A DNA stretch of 21,085 nt. Origin: Mailhella sp. GTDB taxonomy: Bacteria > Desulfobacterota > Desulfovibrionia > Desulfovibrionales > Desulfovibrionaceae. Positions 1 to 5,250 of this stretch are shown here, piece by piece (the stretch's first letter is position 1; every line of letters starts with the position of its first letter). Position numbers and translations under genes: made by a program. The notes beneath the pieces are model-generated. The model worked only from the letters and a program-made list of their open reading frames with translations, was not told where the DNA came from and ran no database searches. The stretch is taken from positions 1-21,085 of the forward strand of contig JAHHTE010000016.1 in NCBI GenBank assembly GCA_020024815.1, in the 5' to 3' direction.

Positions 1-101
1 ATCTATAACTCCCTTTATCCTCATTAATAAACTCAATCACTACCCCAAAATATAAAAAAATCATTTTCAAAACTCACTCAAAATATCTCTAAATATTTTT
101 C

Positions 102-128
102 TTGACAAGAATATATTTTTTCTATAAA
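102..128 (+). promoter_or_regulatory. Probable promoter of the tRNA-Ser gene
   Basis: A perfect TTGACA at 102-107 and TATAAA at 123-128 are separated by 15 bases and lie just upstream of the tRNA, placing transcription start near 135. The spacer is shorter than the ideal 17, so the exact -10 is uncertain. Bases 1-101 are AT-rich and show no gene. Confidence 0.5.
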
Positions 129-143
129 TGTATTTTCTCACGT

Positions 144-233
144 GGAGAGGTGTCCGAGCTGGCCTAAGGAGCACGATTGGAAATCGTGTGTACTCAAAAG
201 GTACCGGGAGTTCGAATCTCCCCCTCTCCGCCA
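144..233 (+). tRNA. tRNA-Ser (anticodon GGA)
   Basis: A 90-base tRNA with a long variable arm, as serine tRNAs have. The acceptor stem pairs GGAGAGG (144-150) with CCTCTCC (223-229), followed by discriminator G230 and an encoded CCA (231-233). The anticodon stem CACGA/TCGTG closes the loop TTGGAAA, with anticodon GGA at 179-181, reading UCC/UCU. The T arm contains GTTCGAATC. An integrase gene starts 226 bases downstream, so the 3' end of this gene is the likely attachment site. No second copy of the tRNA 3' end was seen in the window, so the other attachment end should lie to the right of it. Confidence 0.96.
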
Positions 234-248
234 GTACATATTTTATAT

Positions 249-280
249 AAGCTCTATGATTTTCACATAGGGCTTTTTTT
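249..280 (+). terminator. Rho-independent terminator after tRNA-Ser
   Basis: AAGCTCTATG and CATAGGGCTT form a 10-bp stem with one G-T wobble around a 7-base loop, followed at once by a run of T. It lies 15 bases past the CCA end and would end the tRNA transcript. Confidence 0.85.
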
Positions 281-356
281 ATTGATAAATCAACGTATTT
301 AGACTTTTATCTTTTTATCTTCTTTCGTCTTTCTTCGTTTACATTCGCAAAAAAAA

Positions 357-460
357 GGGGTACAAAAGGGGTACAAAATAGAATTCATTAAAAATTGTAC
401 CCCTATATTTTTTATTCATTATAAAAGCAGGTTACATATAGCAAATGGAGTGTACCCCTA
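357..460. repeat. Cluster of four GTACCCC/GGGGTAC repeats upstream of the integrase
   Basis: GGGGTACAAAA occurs twice in tandem (357-367 and 368-378). The opposite orientation follows as TTGTACCCCTA (395-405) and GTGTACCCCTA (450-460); the last abuts the integrase start codon and follows its GGAG ribosome site. Similar short repeats beside P4-type integrases are often arm-type binding sites for integrase or excisionase, or operators. That role is inferred from placement. The rest of 281-459 shows no gene. Confidence 0.6.
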
Positions 461-1620
461 TGTCACTTACTGATATTAAAATAAAAAGTTTAAAACCAAA
501 AGAAAAACCTTATAAAGTTTTTGATGGTGATGGCTTATATATTTATGTTACAACAAAAGGTATAAAGAAATAGAGAATAAAATATTATTTTAATGGTAAA
601 GATAATATTTATACAGTAGGAGATTATCCTACTATATCTTTGCGAGAAGCAAGAACAAAATTACTTGAAGTAAAAGAACTATTATCACAAGGAAAAAATC
701 CTACAATAGAAAAGAAAAAACATATCCCAAATGCTGTGGGTACATTTCAAGAAGTTGCTCTTGATTGGTTAGAAAAACAAAAAAATAAATGGAGTGACGG
801 ACATAGGGCAACTAACACTTACAGACTTGAACATTATATATTCAATTCCATAGGAGCTTTTCAAATTTATGAAATCACTGCCCCACAAGTATTACATATT
901 TTACGAAAATTAGAAGAATAAGGAAAAAATGATATTACAAGACGTTTACTTAATATTATTTCCCAAGTTTTTCGTTATGGTGTTGCTTGTGGCTTATGCT
1001 CATCTGACCCTTGCCGTGATTTACGGGGAGCTTTAGCATATCATAAAAGCACACCTAGAGCAGCTATAACAGATCCGAAAGAAGTTGGACAGCTTATGCG
1101 AAATATCAAGGCTTATCCAACAGGAACAGTTCAACAAGCCATGCTATGGTCTGCATATACTTTTTGTAGACCCATTGAAGTAAGGCAAGCAGAATGGGAA
1201 GAAATAGATTTTGAACGTAAGCTTTGGATAATTCCACCTAAAAAGATGAAGATGCGTAGAGAACATAAAGTGCCTTTATCCAAACAGTGTTTGAAGATTT
1301 TAGAAAATCAACATGGCTTTGATAAGCAGTGGATATTTCCAAGTGTAAGAAAAGGAAAATGCCTTTCCGAAGCAGGTGTACTATCTGCCATACGTTCAAT
1401 GGGATATAAAAAAGATACAATGTGTGCACATGGATTTAGAGCTATGGCTTCGACATTATTAAATGAAATGGGATACCGTTTTGACCTTATAGAACGCAGT
1501 CTTGCACATGGTGATGAGAATAAAGTACGTGCTGTATATAATAGAGCTGAATATATGGAAGAAAGACGAAAAATGATGCAAGAATATGCAGATTATTTAG
1601 ACGAGCTTACAGATAAATAA
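460..1620 (+). pseudogene. int: P4-family tyrosine integrase, broken by two in-frame stops
   Basis: Reading from ATG460 (GGAG nine bases upstream) gives a single 386-codon frame to TAA1620, interrupted by TAG at 571-573 (codon 38) and TAA at 919-921 (codon 154). The conceptual protein is a full-length P4-type site-specific recombinase. It has an N-terminal DUF4102-like domain (from MSLTDIKIKSLKPKEK), a core-binding domain around residues 90-190, and a catalytic domain with R237 (TFCRPIE), H324 and R327 (HGFRA), H350 (LAHG) and nucleophile Y360 (VYNRAEY). The first stop falls where relatives have Trp (TGG to TAG); the second could come from CAA. Both are single G:C to A:T changes and there are no frameshifts, so inactivation looks recent. 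Residues 61-153 and 213-386 remain open as fragments. The gene sits directly after tRNA-Ser and points away from it. The alternative, readthrough of two different stop codons, is unlikely. Confidence 0.9.
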
Positions 1621-1643
1621 GCCTCCGAAAGGGGGCTTTTTTT
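1621..1643 (+). terminator. Terminator after the integrase
   Basis: GCCTCC-GAAA-GGGGGC forms a 6-bp stem (one T-G wobble) with a stable tetraloop, followed by seven T. It starts on the base after the integrase stop codon. Confidence 0.88.
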
Positions 1644-1673
1644 ATAACTTATTTAAATATATTAATAAATTAG

Positions 1674-1702
1674 TTGACTTTTTAAAAATGAGTGTTTATT
1701 TT
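1674..1702 (+). promoter_or_regulatory. Probable promoter for the small gene at 1860
   Basis: TTGACT (1674-1679), a 17-base spacer and TATTTT (1697-1702) fit a housekeeping promoter. Transcription would start near 1709, giving the downstream gene a leader of about 150 bases containing two inverted repeats: 1719-1747, and TTTATTTGT (1770-1778) with ACAAATAAA (1801-1809). Confidence 0.45.
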
Positions 1703-1710
1703 AATTTAGA

Positions 1711-1747
1711 TAAAAAAAACCATGCATCACTTGCAATAATGCATGGT
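1711..1747 (-). terminator. Perfect 9-bp hairpin with a T run on the minus strand
   Basis: ACCATGCAT (1719-1727) and ATGCATGGT (1739-1747) form a perfect stem with an 11-base loop. On the minus strand the stem is followed by an unbroken T run (1712-1718), so it looks like a leftward terminator. No leftward gene lies directly before it except, at a distance, brnTA. On the plus strand it would be a leader hairpin without a T run. Confidence 0.5.
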
Positions 1748-1859
1748 AATAAATAAAGAAATGACGGTCTTTATTTGTTTTGATAAATTACCTGTGAAAC
1801 ACAAATAAATATTTTTTTGTAATTTGTCAAGTAATAACTCGTCACCAAAAGGTTTATTT

Positions 1860-2174
1860 ATGAAAAAATTTACTTGTAACAAATTACGTAGGGGAAGCTT
1901 AGATTATAACCTTGATAATGAAAAAAAATGTATAAATCTTGAAGCAGATTACCCTGCAAAAGGTCAAAAAGGTGCTAGCTTTGATAATAAGCCAATTTTA
2001 TTTTCCGATATTAACCAAGTGCTAAAGAAGAAAAAAAATATAAAATCTAAGGATTTTACAGATTGTTTTTCTGTATATAGTGGCAATAATTGTTCTATGT
2101 TGGTAGCGGTATTATTAGATTTAGGTATTTTAAAAAAACAAAATTCTGATTTTGTAGTGCAAGGATATTTATAA
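1860..2174 (+). CDS. Hypothetical protein, 104 residues
   Basis: I do not recognise this protein. The start is ATG1860, preceded by AAAAGG at a workable distance; the frame extends upstream to a TTG at 1824 but without support. The product is lysine-rich and soluble, starting MKKFTCNKLRRGSLDY, with a charged KKKK stretch near the middle and a short hydrophobic segment (SMLVAVLLDLGIL) near residues 78-90. There is no signal peptide and no clear transmembrane helix. The C-terminal part, a helix followed by 'LGILKK..SDFVVQGYL', is loosely reminiscent of a small winged helix, but this is only an impression. It lies alone between the broken integrase and the leftward brnTA pair, in the slot where prophages often carry accessory genes, and has its own promoter candidate. 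Confidence 0.6.
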   Translation: MKKFTCNKLRRGSLDYNLDNEKKCINLEADYPAKGQKGASFDNKPILFSDINQVLKKKKNIKSKDFTDCFSVYSGNNCSMLVAVLLDLGILKKQNSDFVVQGYL

Positions 2175-2177
2175 AAC

Positions 2178-2200
2178 AAAGCCCCTCATATAGAGGCTTT
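2178..2200. terminator. Shared terminator between convergent genes
   Basis: AAAGCC...GGCTTT, with an alternative inner CCTC/GAGG pairing, forms a hairpin between the ends of the rightward 104-residue gene and the leftward brnA. Read leftward it is followed by GTTTTAT, a modest T tract; read rightward the T tract is poor. It most likely serves brnTA. Confidence 0.5.
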
Positions 2201-2203
2201 AGA

Positions 2204-2428
2204 TTATGCTGTTTTTTCTTTTATGCAGTTTGAAATCCATACTTTTATTAGTGATTGTCTTGTTATTCCAATTCGTTTTGCTTCACTATCAATTTCTTCA
2301 ACCATCCATGATGGAAAGTCAATGTTTACTCGTTTTAGTTTATTAGGACGAGAAGCATTTGATAGGTCGACATAAGGAATAACACTTTCTCCATTATCAA
2401 AAAGTTCTTCAAAATCAGTCGCTTTCAT
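2204..2428 (-). CDS. brnA: BrnA-like antitoxin (ribbon-helix-helix)
   Basis: A 74-residue protein, the likely partner of BrnT encoded just before it. The start is ATG2428, eight bases after GAGGAG; the frame opens at ATG2443 but that ATG lacks a ribosome site. The reading frame overlaps the end of brnT by 14 bases, so translation is probably coupled. An acidic N-terminal segment (residues 1-33), likely the toxin-wrapping part, is followed by RVNIDFPSWMVEEIDSEAKR, a strand-helix of the MetJ/Arc type, and GITRQSLIKVWI, the second helix. In BrnTA systems the antitoxin neutralises the ribonuclease and represses the operon, with toxin gene first and antitoxin second as seen here. Assignment rests on fold and on adjacency to a clear BrnT. 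Confidence 0.85.
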   Translation of the reverse strand: MKATDFEELFDNGESVIPYVDLSNASRPNKLKRVNIDFPSWMVEEIDSEAKRIGITRQSLIKVWISNCIKEKTA

Positions 2429-2678
2429 ATAGTTTCTCCTCATCTTTATGTGAACGTCTTACAGAAATAATACGAATACTATTATATCTGCAGGTAACAA
2501 TCGCAGTCCACATTTTATTGTTCATTTTTCCAATATAAGCATATCTTTTTTCATCAGAAAAGGTTAAAGGTAGTGCAAGCAAGTTTTCGTCTTTAAAAAG
2601 TTGTTTGGCTTCTTCAAAGTCTATTCCATGTTTATTTTTGTTGCTTATGCTTTTGTTGGGATCATATTCAAATTTCAT
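2415..2678 (-). CDS. brnT: BrnT-like ribonuclease toxin
   Basis: An 87-residue protein with the BrnT signature at its N terminus: FEYDPNKSISNKNKHGIDFE followed by EAKQLF. The C-terminal half has the family's strand pattern, YAYIGKMNNKMWTAIVTCRYNSIRIISVRRSHKDE, including the RIISVRRS strand with its adjacent arginines. BrnT toxins have a RelE-like fold and cleave RNA in the cytoplasm, halting growth until BrnA rebinds. The gene is first in its operon. There is no Shine-Dalgarno sequence before ATG2678, and a promoter (separate entry) would put the transcript start at or next to the ATG, so the mRNA may be leaderless. It begins 42 bases after the rha stop codon on the same strand. Confidence 0.92.
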   Translation of the reverse strand: MKFEYDPNKSISNKNKHGIDFEEAKQLFKDENLLALPLTFSDEKRYAYIGKMNNKMWTAIVTCRYNSIRIISVRRSHKDEEKLYESD

Positions 2679-2684
2679 ATAAAA

Positions 2685-2713
2685 AATATACTTTTTTTAT
2701 CCTTTTTTGTAAA
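2685..2713 (-). promoter_or_regulatory. Probable brnTA promoter
   Basis: On the minus strand TTTACA (2708-2713), a 17-base spacer and TATATT (2685-2690) lie between the rha stop and the brnT start. Only six bases separate the -10 element from the ATG, predicting a start on or beside the A of the start codon. Confidence 0.5.
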
Positions 2714-2720
2714 GAATATT

Positions 2721-3860
2721 TTACATATCCAGTATTTTAGCTGTATAACGCAAGGTTTGTATCATTTGGTCAACTTCGTTATGAAGCTCACGCCTTTTGC
2801 TATACATCAGTTTGGAATAGGTGTTGTCTATGGTTTGCCACATAGTGCTTGTGAAGCTAGTACAATTATTGTTTCTATCCCTTTCTTCTTTACTATGTGG
2901 GCATAAAATATCAGCGTCATAGTCACGGTCAATTATCTTGCTAAACATAGCTTTATAAACAGGTTTGGAAATTTTGTCATAGTCTTTCATGAGTTCTGTT
3001 ATTTTCTTTTCAAAGTCGTTGAAGATGTCGCTAGCCTTGCAAGAAAGCATATAGGCATTGTAGGCGTATGTTTTATAGTCATACTGTTCTAACATTTGTT
3101 TTGCGTGAAATTCTACCCAGTCTTTTTTCCAGTCAGCAGGTTCGTACTCGAACATGAGTGGTGGAAGTTTTTGCTCTACGGGCAAAAAGGTAAGCTCGGG
3201 TTTTGGGACAGGCAAAGAGCTTGAGCAAGAAACAGGCAAAGGAGGAGTAGGTCTTTCAGCAGGATTATCCATTTTATCCATAATGAAATTGCAAACGTCT
3301 TGAATTTGGTTAGAACGAATTTTTGCAATGGTAGAAATAGCAAATTCTTTATGAATAATTCTCCAACATTCAAAATGTGATTTTTTTTTACTTTTCGCCC
3401 AAGCTTTAACTAAATTATTAATGCGAACTCTTTCGTTGACAGTAGAAAGTTGGTTGCCTTGGTCTTGGGTGGTTTGCGGTTCTTGGGATAGGGCGGCTTG
3501 CTTGGGTTGTTTTTTCAGCTCTGCTTCCATTGCATCAAAAGCTTCAATGTAGGCTATCTTGAATTGGTTTGCTTTTTTGCCTGTAAAGCCCATTGCAAGG
3601 AAAGAAAACCCTTTACGGGTCAAAAGATACATGGGATTTTCTGTTATTGTATTTTTCCCAGTTTTTGATTGATATTTTGAAAGCGTAAAATTACGCTCCC
3701 AAAAATCCATTGGTAATTCTGATTTTAAATTTTCAATTTTTCGTAAAACTTCTTTATGTTGTTTATTGAAAAAATCAGCAATATTTATACTGGTAGTTAA
3801 TACTTGATTGTTAATTAAATTGACTATTGTTTTTGTGTTCACTATAATAGCTTGAGACAT
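2721..3860 (-). CDS. Rha family phage regulatory protein
   Basis: A 379-residue protein. Residues 1-115 match the phage Rha (pRha) domain: TTSINIADFFNKQHKEVLRKI, NFTLSKYQSKTGKN, YLLTRKGFSFLAMGFTGKKA and FKIAYIEAFDAMEAEL. Rha proteins are phage regulators linked to lytic growth and host-factor sensitivity and behave like antirepressor-type proteins. Residues 116-140 are a Gln-rich linker. Residues 145-200 (VNERVRINNLVKAWAKSKKKSHFECW...) resemble the C-terminal domain often joined to Rha or ORF6N domains. The remaining ~180 residues, starting with a Pro-rich stretch, I do not recognise. ATG3860 is supported by GTAGGAGG eight bases upstream, inside a hairpin (separate entry). It is the second gene after the ribbon-helix-helix repressor, so probably under the same promoter. 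Its last codons recur as a fragment near 8262. Confidence 0.88.
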   Translation of the reverse strand: MSQAIIVNTKTIVNLINNQVLTTSINIADFFNKQHKEVLRKIENLKSELPMDFWERNFTLSKYQSKTGKNTITENPMYLLTRKGFSFLAMGFTGKKANQFKIAYIEAFDAMEAELKKQPKQAALSQEPQTTQDQGNQLSTVNERVRINNLVKAWAKSKKKSHFECWRIIHKEFAISTIAKIRSNQIQDVCNFIMDKMDNPAERPTPPLPVSCSSSLPVPKPELTFLPVEQKLPPLMFEYEPADWKKDWVEFHAKQMLEQYDYKTYAYNAYMLSCKASDIFNDFEKKITELMKDYDKISKPVYKAMFSKIIDRDYDADILCPHSKEERDRNNNCTSFTSTMWQTIDNTYSKLMYSKRRELHNEVDQMIQTLRYTAKILDM

Positions 3861-3881
3861 AAAGTACCTCCTACGTACTTT
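3861..3881 (-). promoter_or_regulatory. Hairpin presenting the rha ribosome site in its loop
   Basis: On the minus strand AAAGTAC and GTACTTT form a perfect 7-bp stem around the loop GTAGGAG, which carries most of the Shine-Dalgarno sequence; the ATG follows on the very next base. This could modulate translation of rha, or the palindrome could be a protein-binding site. Confidence 0.55.
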
Positions 3882-3888
3882 TTGTTTA

Positions 3889-3922
3889 GGCTTTAATTAG
3901 TGTTGTCGCACTAATTAGAGCC
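3889..3922. repeat. 14-bp stem-loop between the repressor gene and rha
   Basis: GGCTTTAATTAGTG (3889-3902) and CACTAATTAGAGCC (3909-3922) pair over 14 positions with one mismatch around a 6-base loop. Leftward, the direction of the flanking genes, no T run follows, so it is probably a partial attenuator or mRNA-stabilising hairpin separating two cistrons. Rightward it is followed by GTTTATTTTTT and resembles a terminator, but there is no rightward gene here. Confidence 0.6.
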
Positions 3923-3924
3923 GT

Positions 3925-4086
3925 TTATTTTTTCTCTTTACTATCTTCTTTTTTCCAATCTGGACAATATAAAGATATAGCCTCTAAAATCAACTGCTTA
4001 ATGGTTTTTCTTTCTCGACTTGCAAGAACTTTTATTTTTTCATGTTCTTCATCAGAAACAGAAAAACTAATTTGCTTTCTTGACAT
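3925..4086 (-). CDS. Small ribbon-helix-helix DNA-binding protein
   Basis: A 53-residue protein starting at ATG4086, five bases after a near-perfect AAGGAGG; the upstream in-frame extension (to 4137) runs through the promoter and is not used. KQISFSVSDEEHEKIKVLAS gives the strand plus first helix, and RKTIKQLILEAISLY the turn and second helix, of an Arc/CopG-type ribbon-helix-helix fold. A lysine-rich tail follows. Such proteins bind DNA as dimers through the paired strands. A perfect inverted repeat sits inside its promoter (separate entry), so it probably represses itself and, through co-transcription, rha. It occupies the position of a lysogeny-control repressor; it could instead be a lone antitoxin-like protein, but no toxin gene is attached. 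Confidence 0.8.
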   Translation of the reverse strand: MSRKQISFSVSDEEHEKIKVLASRERKTIKQLILEAISLYCPDWKKEDSKEKK

Positions 4087-4104
4087 TTTTCCTCCTTGAT
4101 TTAC

Positions 4105-4133
4105 ATATAAAACTAGTTTACTAGTTTTATCAA
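4105..4133 (-). promoter_or_regulatory. Promoter with embedded operator for the repressor-rha operon
   Basis: On the minus strand TTGATA (4128-4133), a 17-base spacer and TTATAT (4105-4110) make a good promoter 19 bases before the ribosome site. The spacer is filled by a perfect inverted repeat, ATAAAACTAG-TTTA-CTAGTTTTAT (4107-4130), which also reads as two tandem ACTAGTTT units spaced about one DNA turn apart, the usual arrangement for two ribbon-helix-helix dimers. Confidence 0.75.
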
Positions 4134-4163
4134 GCAAAAAAAAGTGGTATTTTGTCTATTTAA

Positions 4164-4300
4164 AGAAGTGGTGATTATCACCCCCCCCAACATTTTTTAT
4201 TACTTCTCAATTTTGTAGCTTGTGAACGCCAATCTAACCCCATATTTTCAATAATGGGCTTTACAAGTGCATAGGGTTCGTTGTTGTGGGTTACGCAATA
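4164..4300 (-). pseudogene. Remnant of a P22-type antirepressor N-terminal domain
   Basis: The minus strand encodes HNNEPYALVKPIIENMGLDW followed by RSQATKLRSNKKCWGG, a clear piece of the P22 antirepressor N-terminal domain (the 'H-NGEPYVPMKPIVEGMGLDWKSQ' region). It then hits TGA at 4178-4180. Moving one frame at the eight-G run (4181-4188) restores VIITTS, which fits what follows in the family, so a slip in this homopolymer is the likely cause. The shifted frame closes at a TAG around 4114, inside the repressor promoter, so the rest of the gene is gone. No ribosome site supports a start near residue 1 of the domain. The open frame reaches back to ATG4462 only because it passes through the C4-like RNA. 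Confidence 0.72.
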
Positions 4301-4342
4301 ACTCGTAGATTTTTTTGAGTTAGCCAGTATTAAAATAATAAA

Positions 4343-4429
4343 GGCTGGGAGCTCAAAACCGTACACGAACGGCGGGCATATTTCCCCTAAGCAAAAACTT
4401 AAGGGTATTGTATTAGCCCACTCCCAGCC
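4343..4429 (-). ncRNA. C4-like antisense RNA of the phage antirepressor locus
   Basis: The 87-base segment folds on the minus strand into a cloverleaf-like shape. An outer stem of nine perfect pairs (GGCTGGGAG 4421-4429 with CTCCCAGCC 4343-4351) encloses GGGC/GCCC, closing an arm with CCCTTAAG/CTTAGGGG (one mismatch), and a second arm CCGT/ACGG with a 6-base loop. C4 RNA of phages P1 and P7 has such a folded form, is encoded just upstream of the antirepressor and blocks its translation. Here the element lies about 50 bases upstream of an antirepressor remnant on the same strand. Translating through it gives GWEWANT...VYGFELPAF, a peptide I recall from conceptual proteins at such loci. The P3 and P4 loops (TTTTTG and GTTCGT) have 6-base complements downstream at 4312-4317 and 4276-4281, which may be chance. 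Family assignment is by structure, context and recall, not by a model search. Confidence 0.62.
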
Positions 4430-4515
4430 AAATATTAGAAATTTAGGCACAAAAAAAGCCATGATTTCGTTATGGATAAAACGTCGTGTAAGGAGTTTTG
4501 AAGCTCCATGTTTTC

Positions 4516-4544
4516 TTTGTAGCGAAAAAGAAAGAGAATGTCAA
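4516..4544 (-). promoter_or_regulatory. Promoter reading into the C4-like RNA
   Basis: On the minus strand a perfect TTGACA (4539-4544), a 17-base spacer and TACAAA (4516-4521) point at the RNA, with a start expected near 4509, about 80 bases before the outer stem. A processing step would then be needed to release the RNA, as is known for phage C4. Confidence 0.6.
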
Positions 4545-4609
4545 GCCCTGCCCTTTGAACTTGCAAAAATTAGCAGTTGTACTATCTTATTTGACATAGG
4601 AGAATAATT

Positions 4610-4711
4610 ATGAACATGTTATTTGCCGGAATTGCAATTACCATTATTGGTACGTTAGGAATTGTTTTAAGCATATGGGAATTTAAAAAACGTCAGAATA
4701 AGACAAAATAA
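4610..4711 (+). CDS. Small single-helix membrane peptide (33 residues)
   Basis: The frame starts at ATG4610, eight bases after AGGAGA, and ends at TAA4711. The product begins MNMLFAGIAITIIGTLGIVL: a single hydrophobic helix over residues 3-23, an aromatic interface (IWEF), then a basic tail (KKRQNKTK), so the tail is expected in the cytoplasm. I do not recognise the sequence. A second gene of the same design follows 68 bases downstream on the same strand and both end at a common terminator. Size and shape fit small phage membrane proteins or membrane-acting toxins of type I systems, but no antisense RNA was identified and no function is claimed. The strong ribosome site and the paired arrangement are the main reasons to believe it is real. 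Confidence 0.65.
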   Translation: MNMLFAGIAITIIGTLGIVLSIWEFKKRQNKTK

Positions 4712-4779
4712 TATATCAGGATGTATCTGTTTAATTTCTGCAATAATAACCTGTTTTTATAAACAAAGGAGTAACTGAC

Positions 4780-4875
4780 ATGAATGGCTGGTATATTTTA
4801 TTAGGCATATCTCTTGTAACGTTATTCAGTACAATTTATGTGGTCTTTTTCTCTAAAAGTGAAAACAAGAAGTAA
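4780..4875 (+). CDS. Small single-helix membrane peptide (31 residues)
   Basis: ATG4780 lies eight bases after AAAGGAG and the frame ends at TAA4875, three bases before a terminator. The peptide starts MNGWYILLGISLVTLFSTIY and continues VVFFSKSENKK: one hydrophobic helix (residues 4-25) with aromatic residues at both ends and a short basic tail. It shares design, length and tail charge with its upstream neighbour (both start MN), but little direct sequence identity is visible. The two could act together or be paralogues. No function is assigned. Confidence 0.65.
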   Translation: MNGWYILLGISLVTLFSTIYVVFFSKSENKK

Positions 4876-4877
4876 GC

Positions 4878-4905
4878 AAAGCCCCCCAAAAGGGGCTTTT
4901 TATTT
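4878..4905. terminator. Bidirectional terminator
   Basis: AAAGCCCC (4878-4885) and GGGGCTTT (4892-4899) form a perfect 8-bp stem around a 6-base loop. A T-rich tract follows rightward (TTTTTATTT). Leftward the tract is weak (GCTTACTTC), but the stem starts right at the stop codon of the MazG-like gene, so it probably closes both transcripts. Confidence 0.85.
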
Positions 4906-5250
4906 CTGCATTTCTATCCGTTCTGCAAGGCGTTTGAGTTTTTTTTCTTTTACCTCATCAACGGCTTCTCTAAACCCCAAAAACATACATGGAAGCTGAG
5001 CAATCAATATTTCTACATCTGCTACCTCTTCAATAAGATTGCAAGTTGTCAAACTAATTTTTTTTGTATCCTTCTGCTGAACAGCACGCAGATAATGATT
5101 TACCGCAACAATTACTTCTCCACATTCTTCTTGCAATTGTCTAAGCTGGGACTCCTTTCCGTATGTTTCAACAACGTTATCAAAAAATTTTTCTATTTCT
5201 AATTTTTTCCTGCCAAGCATAATTTCTTCTATTACATCTTGTTCACGCAT
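4900..5250 (-). CDS. MazG-like nucleotide pyrophosphohydrolase
   Basis: A 116-residue protein starting MREQDVIEEIMLGRKK from ATG5250, with AAGGAG nine bases upstream. The frame extends back to 5310 inside rusA without support. QLRQLQEECGEVIVAVNHYL and NLIEEVADVEILIAQL carry the paired acidic helices of the MazG fold (EExxE, then EExAD), which bind magnesium and hydrolyse nucleoside triphosphates to monophosphates. Phages carry such enzymes to clean or shift nucleotide pools or to lower alarmone levels; which applies here is unknown. The start overlaps the end of rusA by 19 bases, so the two are translationally coupled. Confidence 0.85.
   Translation of the reverse strand: MREQDVIEEIMLGRKKLEIEKFFDNVVETYGKESQLRQLQEECGEVIVAVNHYLRAVQQKDTKKISLTTCNLIEEVADVEILIAQLPCMFLGFREAVDEVKEKKLKRLAERIEMQK

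Noticed and set aside
460..1620. Stop-codon reassignment as an explanation for the in-frame stops in the integrase
   Set aside because: Two different stops (TAG and TAA) interrupt it, and many intact genes nearby end with the same codons in sensible places, for example TAG of the giant gene followed by a terminator.
4178..4462. A 94-codon minus-strand frame from ATG4462
   Set aside because: It is a composite of the C4-like RNA and the antirepressor remnant that happen to be in the same open frame; the first half is structured RNA rather than a protein domain.
4461..4607. A 48-codon plus-strand frame with four cysteines just before the first membrane-peptide gene
   Set aside because: No ribosome site precedes its ATG, and it runs across the leftward promoter of the C4-like RNA; probably a chance frame.
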